A stretch of 64,000 bases of DNA from Paracoccus onubensis (GTDB lineage Bacteria; Pseudomonadota; Alphaproteobacteria; Rhodobacterales; Rhodobacteraceae), in contig NZ_QZCG01000010.1 of NCBI RefSeq assembly GCF_003591515.1, forward strand, positions 124,001-188,000, written 5' to 3'. The notes under the pieces were generated by a model that had not been told where the DNA came from, searched no databases, and saw nothing but the letters and a program-made list of their open reading frames with translations. Made by a program: the position numbers and the translations under genes. The first letter of the stretch is position 1; every line of letters starts with the position of its first letter. Below are positions 1 through 8,116 of the stretch, piece by piece.

Positions 1-1448
1 GGTTCGAGCATGGGAGGAGCCCCGGCCAGAACGTCACCCGAACTGCCATCAATGGTGATTTCATCGCCTTCGTTCAGGACAAGCCGGCCCACGGTCACGC
101 TGCGATTGCGCAGATCGATATTCAAGCCCGAAGCACCAACGATACAGGGCAGGCCAAGCCCGCGCGCAAGCACGGCGGCATGGCTGGTCATGCCGCCCCG
201 TTCTGTCAGCACAGCGACCGAGGCATGCATCCCCCGGATATCCTCTGGCAAAGTTTCGCGGCGAACCAGAACGCAGGGCTCTCCGCGCGCGGCGGAAGCT
301 TGCGCGGCGGCGGCGGACAGCACGATCTTTCCGGTTGCCGCTCCCGGGCTGGCATTGATCCCCCGGATGATCACGTCGCGTTTGCCCCGTGGGTCGATCT
401 GATGGTGCAGCAGGTCGGTCAAGGCGCGTGGTTCGACCCGCATCACAGCTTCTTCGCGGGGGATGACGCCATCACGGGCAAGCGCCACCGCGATCCGGAC
501 CGCGGCACGAGAGCTTCGGGGGACGCGCAGCGCGTCGATCAACGATATCTGCCCGTTCGTCACCATGAACTCGATCTGCATCTCTTCGCGCAGCCGTTCA
601 CGGGCAGCGACACCGAAACGGACCAGATCCGCGAAAATTTCCGGTGCGGTCTCTTCAAGTGATATGCCGCGTTCATCACGGGTCAGAAACAGCGTTTCGG
701 CACCGGCTCCGACGGTTTCGCCATGTTTCTGACCACGAAACCGGCCCGTGACCCGAGGCTCGCCGGTGACGGAATCGGTGAACTGGATCGTGCCCGATCC
801 GCATAATCCGGGCCCCAGTGCCAGCCGCATCTGCTGCACCACAAGTCCCAGAGGCGCGTCAGCAGGTGCGCCTTTGGCCTGCCGCAAAAGCCGTGCGGTC
901 GGGCCGTCCCATGCGCGTGACATGGATCGCAGCACCCCGGCAAGCTGGCGTTCGGGCTCTTGCGGGAAGGATTCGTCCATTTCGTCGCGATAGTTCCGCA
1001 GAGCCTCGGCCAGCGCATTCTTGCCCGATTGCGAGAACATATCCGGATCGAGACGGGCGATATTGATGGCGTAGCTCTGCACGAAGGACAAATAGATCGC
1101 ATCGGCATTGTCCTGACCGATCCGCTTGGCCAGCCGGTCATGTGTCGCATCGTTTATGCCGACATTCAGGACGGTTCCCGGCCCGCCCCATTCCGGGTTC
1201 ATGGCCGAGGGCCGGACACTCACCAGCCCGTCTTCCTGCGCAAACAGCGTGTTCAGCGGATCGAGATCGACAGCTTGCCCCGAGGCGATCATCTGCACGA
1301 CCGCATGGGGCAGGGCAAAGCTGGCAGGAACCGGCAACTCCATCCGGATCAGCCTTTGCAGGCATTTCGCGCGCCAGCCATGACGCGCGCGATCGATCTT
1401 TGCCGATGGCGTGATCCGGGTCAGAATTGTCGTGGTCCGTTTATCCAT
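1..1448 (-). CDS. Pyruvate phosphate dikinase-like PEP-utilising protein (partial, C-terminus outside window)
   Basis: Read directly from the minus strand. The frame opens at ATG 1446-1448 and stays open to the left edge, giving 482 residues of an expected ~850-900. The order fits pyruvate phosphate dikinase (PPDK): an ATP-grasp-like region with VSVRPSA (Arg79) and GTVLNVGIND, a linker ending in REEAVMRVEP, then the swivelling phosphohistidine domain with GGMTSHAAV (His423) and ARGLGLPCIVGA. PPDK interconverts pyruvate + ATP + Pi with PEP + AMP + PPi. Several ATP-site residues are changed: the position of Asp321 (Clostridium symbiosum numbering) is Gln291, Gln335 is Asp305 and Arg337 is Leu307, while Glu323 is kept (Glu293). 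The N-terminal GGKG loop reads GWRAK. It may therefore be a paralogue that does not use ATP normally. It lies 144 bp downstream of pgk on the same strand. The PEP/pyruvate barrel is not visible. Confidence 0.85.
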   Translation of the reverse strand, partial: MDKRTTTILTRITPSAKIDRARHGWRAKCLQRLIRMELPVPASFALPHAVVQMIASGQAVDLDPLNTLFAQEDGLVSVRPSAMNPEWGGPGTVLNVGINDATHDRLAKRIGQDNADAIYLSFVQSYAINIARLDPDMFSQSGKNALAEALRNYRDEMDESFPQEPERQLAGVLRSMSRAWDGPTARLLRQAKGAPADAPLGLVVQQMRLALGPGLCGSGTIQFTDSVTGEPRVTGRFRGQKHGETVGAGAETLFLTRDERGISLEETAPEIFADLVRFGVAARERLREEMQIEFMVTNGQISLIDALRVPRSSRAAVRIAVALARDGVIPREEAVMRVEPRALTDLLHHQIDPRGKRDVIIRGINASPGAATGKIVLSAAAAQASAARGEPCVLVRRETLPEDIRGMHASVAVLTERGGMTSHAAVLARGLGLPCIVGASGLNIDLRNRSVTVGRLVLNEGDEITIDGSSGDVLAGAPPMLE

Positions 1449-1592
1449 GGTAGCCGAAGATAGGCGGCAGGGCCGTCTTGCCGCAAGTGCGAAAAGCGGG
1501 CAGGAGCCCGTCTTGCATCATCCAGATGCTGAAATGCCGGAACGCAGGCGGCCCGGATGCAATCCGGCCCGCTATGCCTGTCGGAATAAGGC

Positions 1593-2795
1593 TTAGTTCG
1601 CAGCCGCGTAAAGCGCGGCGACGCCCGGCAGGTCCTTGCCTTCCATCCATTCCAAAAACGCGCCGCCTGCGGTCGAGATGAAGGTGAAATCCCCGGCGAC
1701 GCCGGCCTGGTTCAATGCCGCCACTGTGTCACCGCCACCGGCGACGGAAACCAGCTTGCCCTCGCGCGTGGCCTCGGCAGCCGCCTGCGCCGCGGCGTTG
1801 GTCGCCCGATCGAAAGGCGCGATCTCGAAGGCTCCCAGCGGGCCATTCCAGACCAAGGTGCGGCACTTGGCGAAGATCTCGCGGATGGCGTTGACGGTTT
1901 CGGAGCCTGCATCAAGGATCATCGCATCCGCGGGGCATTGATCGACCGGCAGAACCTCGCTTTCGGCCCCGGCCTTGAATTCCCGTGCGACGACGATATC
2001 GGTGGGCAGATGGATCGTGCAGCCCCCTGACTCGGCTTTTTCCAGAATGGCGCGGGCAGTATCCGCCATGTCACGCTCGGCCAGCGATTTGCCAACCTCG
2101 ACGCCTTTGGCGACAAGGAATGTATTGGCCATGCCACCGCCGATGATCAGGTGATCGACCTTCTCGATCAGGTTCATCAGCAGATCCAGCTTGGTCGAGA
2201 CCTTGGCGCCCCCGACCACGGCGGCGACAGGACGCTGAGGATTGCCAAGCGCGGCGTCAAGCGCTTTGAGCTCGGCCTCCATCAGGCGTCCCGCTCCGGC
2301 CTCGAGAAGCCGTGCAAGCCCCTCGGTCGAGGCATGGGCCCGGTGCGAGGCCGAGAATGCGTCATTGATATAGGCCCCGCCCAGCGCGGCCAGCGATGCC
2401 GCGAAGATCTGGTCGTTCTTTTCCTCGCCTTCATGAAAGCGGGTATTCTCAAGCAGCGCGACATCGCCCGGCTCCAGCGCCGCGACGACCCGTTTCGCCG
2501 GCCCGCCGATACAATCCGTCGCGAAAGCCACATTCTGCCCCAAGGCCGCCTCAAGTGCCGGAACGATCTGTTTCAGGCTCATGCTTTCCACGGGCTTGCC
2601 CTTGGGGCGGCCGAAATGGGCCATCAGGACCGGAATGCCGCCTTTGGCCTGGATATCCTTGACGGTTGGGACGATCTTGTCGATTCGGGTGGTATCCGTG
2701 ACCCGGCCCTGATCTACCGGCACATTCAGATCCACGCGGATCAGCACAGCTTTTCCGTTCAGATCCATATCGTCGATGGTTTTGAATTCGGCCAT
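1593..2795 (-). CDS. pgk: Phosphoglycerate kinase
   Basis: 400 residues, normal for bacterial Pgk. Transfers phosphate between 1,3-bisphosphoglycerate and ADP in the cytosol, in glycolysis and gluconeogenesis. The N-terminus carries the substrate loop RVDLNVP; also visible are [12 protein letters not shown], the nucleotide-domain GGGMANTF, and the C-terminal [10 protein letters not shown] place the start at ATG 2793-2795 (MAEFKTIDD) because AAAGGA sits just upstream; the frame is open 25 codons further, but that stretch is basic and unlike Pgk. It is divergent from a cyclophilin gene (162 bp between starts) and followed on the same strand by the PPDK-like gene. A small hairpin (CCGGAT-gca-ATCCGG, near 1554-1568) lies downstream without a clear T-run. 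Confidence 0.97.
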   Translation of the reverse strand: MAEFKTIDDMDLNGKAVLIRVDLNVPVDQGRVTDTTRIDKIVPTVKDIQAKGGIPVLMAHFGRPKGKPVESMSLKQIVPALEAALGQNVAFATDCIGGPAKRVVAALEPGDVALLENTRFHEGEEKNDQIFAASLAALGGAYINDAFSASHRAHASTEGLARLLEAGAGRLMEAELKALDAALGNPQRPVAAVVGGAKVSTKLDLLMNLIEKVDHLIIGGGMANTFLVAKGVEVGKSLAERDMADTARAILEKAESGGCTIHLPTDIVVAREFKAGAESEVLPVDQCPADAMILDAGSETVNAIREIFAKCRTLVWNGPLGAFEIAPFDRATNAAAQAAAEATREGKLVSVAGGGDTVAALNQAGVAGDFTFISTAGGAFLEWMEGKDLPGVAALYAAAN

Positions 2796-2873
2796 GTCGG
2801 GTCCTTTTCGCAGGCTGTGGGGCGTCATGGCGCTTGTCACGCATGATCGCGTTCGCGTCAACAGGTCCAAAGT

Positions 2874-2889
2874 CTGACAGGATTGTCAG
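2874..2889. promoter_or_regulatory. Inverted repeat in the divergent pgk/cyclophilin intergenic region
   Basis: Perfect 6-4-6 inverted repeat, CTGACA-ggat-TGTCAG, about 80 bp upstream of pgk and 70 bp upstream of the cyclophilin gene. TTGTCA within it could also act as a -35 element on the plus strand. No regulator is recognised; the operator role is inference from symmetry and position. Confidence 0.3.
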
Positions 2890-2957
2890 TGAATGCCACG
2901 TTGCTCTCGGGCCGACATCCGCCTAGACCTAGATCCAGACAGCTAAAGGAGCACCCC

Positions 2958-3464
2958 ATGGCCGATATCAAGGATCCCGAAAACACCATCATCATCGAGC
3001 TGAAGGACGGCCCCGTGGTGATCGAACTGCTGCCCGACGTGGCACCCAAGCATAGCGAGCGGATGAAGGAACTCGCGCGCGCCGGCAAATACGACAATGT
3101 CGCGTTTCACCGGGTGATCGACGGTTTCATGGCGCAGACCGGCGATGTTCAGCATGCGAATATGGAAAACGACTGGAATCCCGGCCGCGCGGGCACCGGC
3201 GGTTCGGACCTGCCGGATCTGCCGGCGGAATTCTCGAAGCTGCCGCATGATCGCGGGACTCTGGGTGCGGCGCGTTCTGCCAATCCCAACAGCGCCAACA
3301 GCCAGTTTTTCATCAATTTCGGCGACAATCATTTCCTGAACGGTCAATACACGGTCTATGGCCGGGTGATCGAGGGCATGGAGCATGTCGACAAGATCAC
3401 CCGCGGCGAGCCGCCTGCGCAACCCGACCGCATGATTTCGGTGAAGGTGGCTGCCGATGCGTGA
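2958..3464 (+). CDS. Peptidylprolyl isomerase, cyclophilin type (cytosolic)
   Basis: 168 residues. Catalyses cis-trans isomerisation of Xaa-Pro bonds during protein folding. Cyclophilin signatures are FHRVIDGFMAQTGD (catalytic Arg in FHRV) and NSANSQFFINF. It has no signal peptide, so it should be cytosolic. The start at ATG 2958 is set by AAAGGAG at 2945-2951; the frame extends 25 codons upstream with no similarity. The stop overlaps the start of the next, exported, cyclophilin by 8 bp, so the two are probably one transcript and translationally coupled. Similar to bacterial PpiB; the symbol is left blank because two paralogues are present. Confidence 0.93.
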   Translation: MADIKDPENTIIIELKDGPVVIELLPDVAPKHSERMKELARAGKYDNVAFHRVIDGFMAQTGDVQHANMENDWNPGRAGTGGSDLPDLPAEFSKLPHDRGTLGAARSANPNSANSQFFINFGDNHFLNGQYTVYGRVIEGMEHVDKITRGEPPAQPDRMISVKVAADA

Positions 3465-4053
3465 GTTCCTGCTTGTTCCCGCCGCGCTTGCCTTGATGGC
3501 AGGCGGAGCCATGGCCGAGGGATTGCCCGGCGTCAGCGACGGCCCGGGGCCGAATATGGTGATTACGGTCGCCGCCGCGGATGGCACCGAGAAAGGCACC
3601 ATCACGCTGGATCTGTATGAGGACAAGGCTCCGAACCATGTCGCGCGGCTGATCGAACTGGCCGAGTCCGGGGCCTATGACGGGGTGGTGTTTCATCGCG
3701 TCATCGATGGTTTCATGGCCCAGACCGGCGATGTCGAATTCGGCAAGCAGGACGGCGACACCGCGCGTGCGGGGATGGGGGGATCGGATTTGCCCGACCT
3801 CAAGGCCGAATTCGGTGACGTGTCCTTCCAGCAGGGAACCGTGGGCATGGCGCGTTCGCAGAATCCTGACAGCGCCAATAGCCAGTTCTTCATAGATCTT
3901 GCCCCGGCGACCTTCCTTGATGGCGAATATACCGCTGTAGGTCAGCTGGTCGATGGCTGGGATGTGCTGAACGATATCAAAAAAGGCGATCCCGATGCGA
4001 ATGGGGCTGTGGATGATCCCGATTACATGCTGAGCATCACGATCGAAAAATAA
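3457..4053 (+). CDS. Peptidylprolyl isomerase, cyclophilin type (exported)
   Basis: 198 residues. A signal peptide is clear: MREFLLVPAALALMAGGAMA with AMA-E cleavage, so the mature enzyme should fold proteins in the periplasm. The cyclophilin core shows FHRVIDGFMAQTGD and NSANSQFFIDL, nearly identical to the preceding gene, and suggests an old tandem duplication in which one copy gained an export signal. The start overlaps the end of the upstream gene by 8 bp. Related to PpiA of other proteobacteria. Confidence 0.92.
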   Translation: MREFLLVPAALALMAGGAMAEGLPGVSDGPGPNMVITVAAADGTEKGTITLDLYEDKAPNHVARLIELAESGAYDGVVFHRVIDGFMAQTGDVEFGKQDGDTARAGMGGSDLPDLKAEFGDVSFQQGTVGMARSQNPDSANSQFFIDLAPATFLDGEYTAVGQLVDGWDVLNDIKKGDPDANGAVDDPDYMLSITIEK

Positions 4054-4067
4054 CCGGGAAAGACGTA

Positions 4068-4137
4068 GGCCGGAGGTTTTTTCCGGCCGTCGTCGCGGCC
4101 TGTCCGGCGGGAAACTGGCCGTTTTCCGCCCGCCGGA
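4068..4137 (+). terminator. Two successive hairpins after the cyclophilin pair
   Basis: First hairpin 4068-4088: GGCCGGA, T-rich 7-nt loop, TCCGGCC. Second hairpin 4103-4137: TCCGGCGGG paired with CCCGCCGGA, with A and T tracts inside the loop. Neither is followed by a classic T-run, so efficiency is uncertain. They separate the cyclophilin unit from the aldolase promoter. Confidence 0.5.
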
Positions 4138-4151
4138 ATGGATCGAAAAAC

Positions 4152-4165
4152 TGTTAGCGAAAACA
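4152..4165. promoter_or_regulatory. CceR-like operator upstream of the aldolase promoter
   Basis: TGTTAGCGAAAACA matches the reverse complement of the zwf-upstream palindrome (TGTTAGCGATAACA) at 13 of 14 positions. It sits just upstream of a plausible promoter: TTGTCA at 4169-4174, a 16-nt spacer, TATGCA at 4191-4196. A site upstream of -35 is an activator position. CceR, a LacI-family regulator of carbon metabolism in Rhodobacter, recognises this kind of TGTTA-type palindrome; assignment here is inference. Confidence 0.5.
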
Positions 4166-4225
4166 AGATTGTCAGTGCTGCTCTGCATGTTATGCAGCCC
4201 GCAATCAGGATAGGAGCATTTGATA

Positions 4226-5149
4226 ATGATGACCGATACGGTGCGTCGCATTCTCGCGAATTACGAAGGGGAAACTCCGGGCGTGAAGGCGCAGCTTGCG
4301 CGTATGCTGATGACCGGCAAGCTCGCAGGAACCGGCAAGATGATCATTCTTCCGGTTGATCAGGGCTTCGAGCACGGACCGGCCCGGTCATTCGCACCTA
4401 ATCCGGGCGGATATGATCCGCATTACCATTATCAGCTTGCGATCGATGCGGGGCTGAACGCCTTTGCCGCGCCGCTGGGCATGATTGAAGCTGGGGCCGA
4501 CACGTTCGCGGGCCAGATTCCGACCATTCTCAAGGTCAACAGCGCCAACAGCCTGATGTCGGATACCGCGGGCAAGAATCAGGCCCTGACGGCAAGCGTG
4601 GATGACGCGCTTCGGCTTGGCTGCGCGGCGATCGGTTTCACGATCTATCCGGGCTCGGACATGGCGCTGGATATGTTCGAGGAAATCAAGGAAATGCGCC
4701 GGGAGGCCGCCGCCAAGGGCGTGGCGACCGTGATCTGGTCCTATCCGCGCGGCGAGGCGATCTCGAAGGATGGCGAGACGGCAATCGATATCGCGGCCTA
4801 TGCGGCGCAGATGGCCGCGTTGCTGGGGGCGCATATCATCAAGATCAAGCTGTCCACCGATCATCTGGAACTGGGCGAGGCCAAAAAGGTCTATGAAGCG
4901 CAGAAGATCGATATCTCGACCCAGGCCAAGCGGGTTGAGCATTGCATGCAATCGGCCTTTGCCGGTCGCCGGATCGTCGTCTTCTCGGGCGGGGCCGCAA
5001 AAGGGGCCGATGCAGTTTACGACGATGCCAAGGCCATTCGCGACGGCGGCGGCAACGGATCGATCATCGGCCGCAACAGCTTCCAGAGATCGCGCGAGGA
5101 CGCGCTGGATATGCTGCAGAAGCTGGTCGATATCTACAAGGGTGCCTGA
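4226..5149 (+). CDS. Fructose-bisphosphate aldolase, class I (DhnA/FbaB type)
   Basis: 307 residues. Reversibly splits fructose-1,6-bisphosphate into dihydroxyacetone phosphate and glyceraldehyde-3-phosphate through a lysine Schiff base. Recognisable DhnA-family segments are ILPVDQGFEHGPARSF near the N-terminus, AIGFTIYPGSDM, IKIKLSTDHL, and FSGGAAKG followed by NGSIIGRNSFQR (phosphate binding). The start is ATG 4226, 9 nt after AGGAG (4212-4216); TTG 4220 and ATG 4229 are in the same frame. It is monocistronic: hairpins lie upstream and a strong bidirectional terminator downstream. A CceR-like site at 4152 suggests control with the zwf operon. Confidence 0.95.
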   Translation: MMTDTVRRILANYEGETPGVKAQLARMLMTGKLAGTGKMIILPVDQGFEHGPARSFAPNPGGYDPHYHYQLAIDAGLNAFAAPLGMIEAGADTFAGQIPTILKVNSANSLMSDTAGKNQALTASVDDALRLGCAAIGFTIYPGSDMALDMFEEIKEMRREAAAKGVATVIWSYPRGEAISKDGETAIDIAAYAAQMAALLGAHIIKIKLSTDHLELGEAKKVYEAQKIDISTQAKRVEHCMQSAFAGRRIVVFSGGAAKGADAVYDDAKAIRDGGGNGSIIGRNSFQRSREDALDMLQKLVDIYKGA

Positions 5150-5214
5150 GACGGCGACCTGGCTGTGCCGTCCTTCTCGGCGCGGCAGCGCTTATGCCTG
5201 ACGGCACGAAATAA

Positions 5215-5232
5215 GGGGGCGCTCGCGCCCCC
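5215..5232. terminator. Bidirectional terminator between aldolase and lytic transglycosylase genes
   Basis: GGGGGCG-ctcg-CGCCCCC, a 7-bp GC stem with 4-nt loop, followed on the plus strand by a T-rich stretch (TCTTGCATTTT). It lies between two converging genes, so it can serve both. Confidence 0.75.
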
Positions 5233-5289
5233 TCTTGCATTTTCGGCGCAATTTTCAGCCCCGAGGTTGTTTCGTGAAGAAGCTGCGCT

Positions 5290-5775
5290 TCAGCTGCGCA
5301 AACCGGTTTCTTCCAGAAGTCCCTTGCGCTTGGCCTCGTAATAATAGCCGCGCGCATACCACATGACGGCCTTGTCGTGATTGCCATTGGCGACCAGATA
5401 GGCGCCGCGCAGGTATTTTACCGCATATTTCAGATTGGTATCGGCATCGAGAAGCCCACTGGCCGGGCCGCGATAACCCATCGTGCGTGCCGTTTGGGGC
5501 AGGATCTGCATTAGCCCGTAATAGGGGCCGTTGCGGGCTTCGGGGCGATGCCGGGATTCGCGGATGATGACGCGGTGAACCAGTGACGGAGGCACCCGGT
5601 AATGCGCCGCCCAATAATTGATGCGCGAGCGGAGATAGGGCGTTTCATTGGGGTAAAGCCCCGAATGATCGCGCGTTTCGGTTTTGCGCCTCGCATTGCC
5701 TCCACAACCCGCCAATGCGAGACCGGCAAGGATCACGCCACGCCGGCCTATGCGCCGATAGGGCGCATCAGACAT
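5290..5775 (-). CDS. Lytic transglycosylase (SLT domain) lipoprotein
   Basis: 161 residues. Predicted peptidoglycan-cleaving enzyme. The N-terminus has a basic stretch then a lipobox-like LALAGC, so it should be a lipoprotein. The SLT domain follows: [10 protein letters not shown] (catalytic Glu in IRESR), [15 protein letters not shown] and [12 protein letters not shown]. The start ATG 5773-5775 overlaps the end of lpd by 8 bp; an earlier in-frame start at 5841 lies inside lpd and lacks support. It is the last gene of the suc-odh-lpd unit. Its metabolic neighbours give no clue to its role. Confidence 0.88.
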   Translation of the reverse strand: MSDAPYRRIGRRGVILAGLALAGCGGNARRKTETRDHSGLYPNETPYLRSRINYWAAHYRVPPSLVHRVIIRESRHRPEARNGPYYGLMQILPQTARTMGYRGPASGLLDADTNLKYAVKYLRGAYLVANGNHDKAVMWYARGYYYEAKRKGLLEETGLRS

Positions 5776-7162
5776 GAATTGCTCCGTCACCACAGGCCAG
5801 AGCGGCTTCGCGAACCGCTTCGGAGGTTGTCGGATGGGCATGGCAGGTCAATGCGATATCTTCCGCCGAGGCGCCGAATTCCATGGCAACGCAGATTTCG
5901 TGAATCATCTCTCCGGCATTCGGGCCGATGATATGGCAACCCAGAATGCGATCGGTTTCGGCATCCGCGATCAGCTTCACGAAACCTTCGGGCTGCATCA
6001 TCGCCTTGGCCCGGGCATTGCCCATGAAGGGGAATTTGCCGATCTTGATCTTGCGCCCGGTTTCCTTCGCCGCTTCCTCGGTCAGGCCGACATTGGCCAC
6101 TTCGGGCGTGGTGTAGATTACGCCGGGGATGACGTCGTAATTCACATGACCATGTTTGCCCGCGATGATTTCAGCGACCGCCATGCCCTCATCCTCGGCC
6201 TTATGGGCCAGCATCGGGCCGGGAACGCAATCGCCAATGGCATAGATGCCTTTGACATTGGTTGTCCAATGCTCATCGATCTTGACGAAACCGCGATCGG
6301 TCAACTCGACACCCAGATTGTCCAGTCCCAGCCCTTCGATATGCGGGCGGCGGCCGGTGGCGACAAGGACGCAATCGGCCTCCAGTGCATGTTCGCTGTC
6401 GTCCTTTTTCAACGCATAGGTGAGCCGGGTCTTGCCCTTGACTGCTTCGGCCCCTTTGACCGCAGCGCCGAGGATGAATTTGAGCCCCTGTTTGGACAGG
6501 ATTTTCTGGAATTGCTTCTGCACTTCGCCATCCATACCGGGTGTGATGACATCGAGATATTCGACCACCGTCACCTCGGCGCCAAGCCGGGCATAGACCG
6601 AGCCAAGCTCAAGCCCGATCACGCCAGCGCCGATCACCACCATGGATTTCGGGATCTTGGGGAGCGACAAGGCGCCGGTCGAATCGACGATAAGCCCTGC
6701 ATCGTTATCGACCTCGACCCCTTTCAGAGGCGCGGGGCTGGAGCCGGTCGCAATGACGATATTCTTCGCGTCATGCACCGTATCTCCGACCTTGACGCGG
6801 CCAGCCGACTCGATGCTGGCCCAGCCCTTCAGCCAGTCGATCTTGTTCTTCTTGAACAGGAATTCGATCCCCTTGGTATTGGTGCTGACCGTCTCGGATT
6901 TGTAGCCCTGCATCTTCGCCCAGTCGACTTTGATCCTGGAGCCGGTAAGGCCCATCTTGTCGAAATTCTCATGACTCTCATGCAGCATATGGCTTGCATG
7001 CAGCAACGCTTTCGAAGGAATGCAGCCAACATTCAGGCAGGTGCCGCCAAGTGCCTCACGCCCCTCGACACAGGCGACCTTGAGTCCCAGTTGAGCGGCG
7101 CGAATCGCGCAGACATAACCGCCGGGACCGGCACCGATTACGATCAGATCATAGGTGGACAT
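5768..7162 (-). CDS. lpdA: Dihydrolipoyl dehydrogenase (E3)
   Basis: 464 residues, full length. FAD flavoprotein that reoxidises dihydrolipoamide of E2 with NAD+. Visible are the FAD motif [19 protein letters not shown] (residues 8-26), the redox disulfide [13 protein letters not shown] (Cys42, Cys47), the NAD motif [20 protein letters not shown], the second FAD motif [20 protein letters not shown], and the dimer-interface [18 protein letters not shown] is 5 nt upstream. It follows sucA and odhB on the same strand, so it should serve 2-oxoglutarate dehydrogenase; it may be shared with other lipoyl complexes. Confidence 0.97.
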   Translation of the reverse strand: MSTYDLIVIGAGPGGYVCAIRAAQLGLKVACVEGREALGGTCLNVGCIPSKALLHASHMLHESHENFDKMGLTGSRIKVDWAKMQGYKSETVSTNTKGIEFLFKKNKIDWLKGWASIESAGRVKVGDTVHDAKNIVIATGSSPAPLKGVEVDNDAGLIVDSTGALSLPKIPKSMVVIGAGVIGLELGSVYARLGAEVTVVEYLDVITPGMDGEVQKQFQKILSKQGLKFILGAAVKGAEAVKGKTRLTYALKKDDSEHALEADCVLVATGRRPHIEGLGLDNLGVELTDRGFVKIDEHWTTNVKGIYAIGDCVPGPMLAHKAEDEGMAVAEIIAGKHGHVNYDVIPGVIYTTPEVANVGLTEEAAKETGRKIKIGKFPFMGNARAKAMMQPEGFVKLIADAETDRILGCHIIGPNAGEMIHEICVAMEFGASAEDIALTCHAHPTTSEAVREAALACGDGAIHV

Positions 7163-7216
7163 GGCACACTCCTTTTATCATTCGGGTCGGGCGGGTCCCT
7201 GACCGTATAAATTCGG

Positions 7217-7238
7217 GGCACCGCATCAATCCGGTGCC
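7217..7238 (-). other. Hairpin between the small-protein gene and lpd
   Basis: GGCACCG-8 nt-CGGTGCC in the 173-bp gap upstream of lpd. On the minus strand it is followed by an AT-rich stretch but no T-run. Could be an attenuator, an RNA-processing site or chance. No gene is visible in this gap. Confidence 0.25.
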
Positions 7239-7335
7239 TTCACTATCATCGGCCGGGTCGCCGCACATCCGAATGATCGCGCGCTCGGCAATTGGTGGCT
7301 TCGGCGACCGGCTGGCATATGCCGCAAATATTCGT

Positions 7336-7593
7336 TTACGCCGTCTCGACAAAGTGGAAATCCGTGGCCATGACGCCTGCCTGACTGTTGAACACATCTG
7401 CAGCGCCGTTCAGATAGGCACGCGCCGCCGCGGCATCGGCGACGTCGTATAAAGCCCATATATTCGAGTCGTCTTCCCGCCATAATTGCAGCACCGAGAG
7501 GCTGTTATGCCCGCGATCCTCTGCATCCGCATCGAACGCGGACTTGAACCTGTCGTAACCGGAACTGATCCGGTAATGCGCAAGCAATTGCAT
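7336..7593 (-). CDS. Small conserved-looking protein of unknown function
   Basis: 85 residues, soluble, no signal peptide. Begins MQLLAHYRISSGYDRFKSAF, has an acidic middle and HFHFVE-like end (DFHFVETA). The pattern of alternating strands and helices resembles small dimeric alpha/beta-barrel proteins (ABM-like), but I do not recognise the family. GGAGA precedes the ATG and the gene starts 4 bp after the EVE-domain gene stops, so it is part of the odhB-lpd transcript. Function unknown. Confidence 0.75.
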   Translation of the reverse strand: MQLLAHYRISSGYDRFKSAFDADAEDRGHNSLSVLQLWREDDSNIWALYDVADAAAARAYLNGAADVFNSQAGVMATDFHFVETA

Positions 7594-7597
7594 GATG

Positions 7598-8068
7598 TCA
7601 TTCTCCTGTCATGGCAACGCGGATGACATGTCGGTCCGCATCCGTAATCTCGAACAGACCTCGCCGTGTCAGCATTCCCCAGTTTCCCCGCATGAAATCC
7701 AGTTTTTCGCTGAGATCGGAGATCTGGACGTCCTTGGCTTTCATCCAGTCGATATCACGACGAAAAGCCGTTTTTCCGGTCTCCATCGGAACCTGATAGG
7801 GCTCGGCATCGGCGACGCGGCCGATTGCAGTGAATTTCTTGAGCGGTTTTCTGTCGGACAAGGTGGCACGCGGTGAATAGAAAATCAGCCAATCGCCGGG
7901 ATTGAAACGCAGGAGGGGCCCCAGCTTACCCTGTTCCATCATGACAAAACCGCCGCTGACGCCCTGACGGACATCGTCACGACTGACAACGCCGATCCAG
8001 TTCCGAATCTGTTCGGGTTGAACCAGTGCGGCCTGTTTTGGGGTGGCGTCTGTCGTCGTTTCCGTCAT
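7598..8068 (-). CDS. EVE domain-containing protein (UPF0310-like)
   Basis: 156 residues. The EVE signature is clear: WIGVVSRDDVRQGVSGGFV, GPLLRFNPGDWLIFYSPR, then FTAIGRVADAEPYQV. EVE domains are PUA-like folds that bind modified bases in RNA or DNA in related proteins; the target of this member is unknown. It is 48 bp downstream of odhB and immediately upstream of an unknown 85-residue gene, on the same strand, so it is probably co-transcribed with 2-oxoglutarate dehydrogenase. No enzyme motif is present. Confidence 0.85.
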   Translation of the reverse strand: MTETTTDATPKQAALVQPEQIRNWIGVVSRDDVRQGVSGGFVMMEQGKLGPLLRFNPGDWLIFYSPRATLSDRKPLKKFTAIGRVADAEPYQVPMETGKTAFRRDIDWMKAKDVQISDLSEKLDFMRGNWGMLTRRGLFEITDADRHVIRVAMTGE

Positions 8069-8116
8069 GAAAACCTCTGCGCCGGGACGGCTATCCCGCC
8101 CCGGTCCTTTCGCGTT

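Noticed and set aside
5774..7210. 478-codon open frame on the plus strand
   Set aside because: Exactly antisense to lpd, whose FAD, NAD and redox motifs are complete; the frame is a by-product of GC-rich codon bias.
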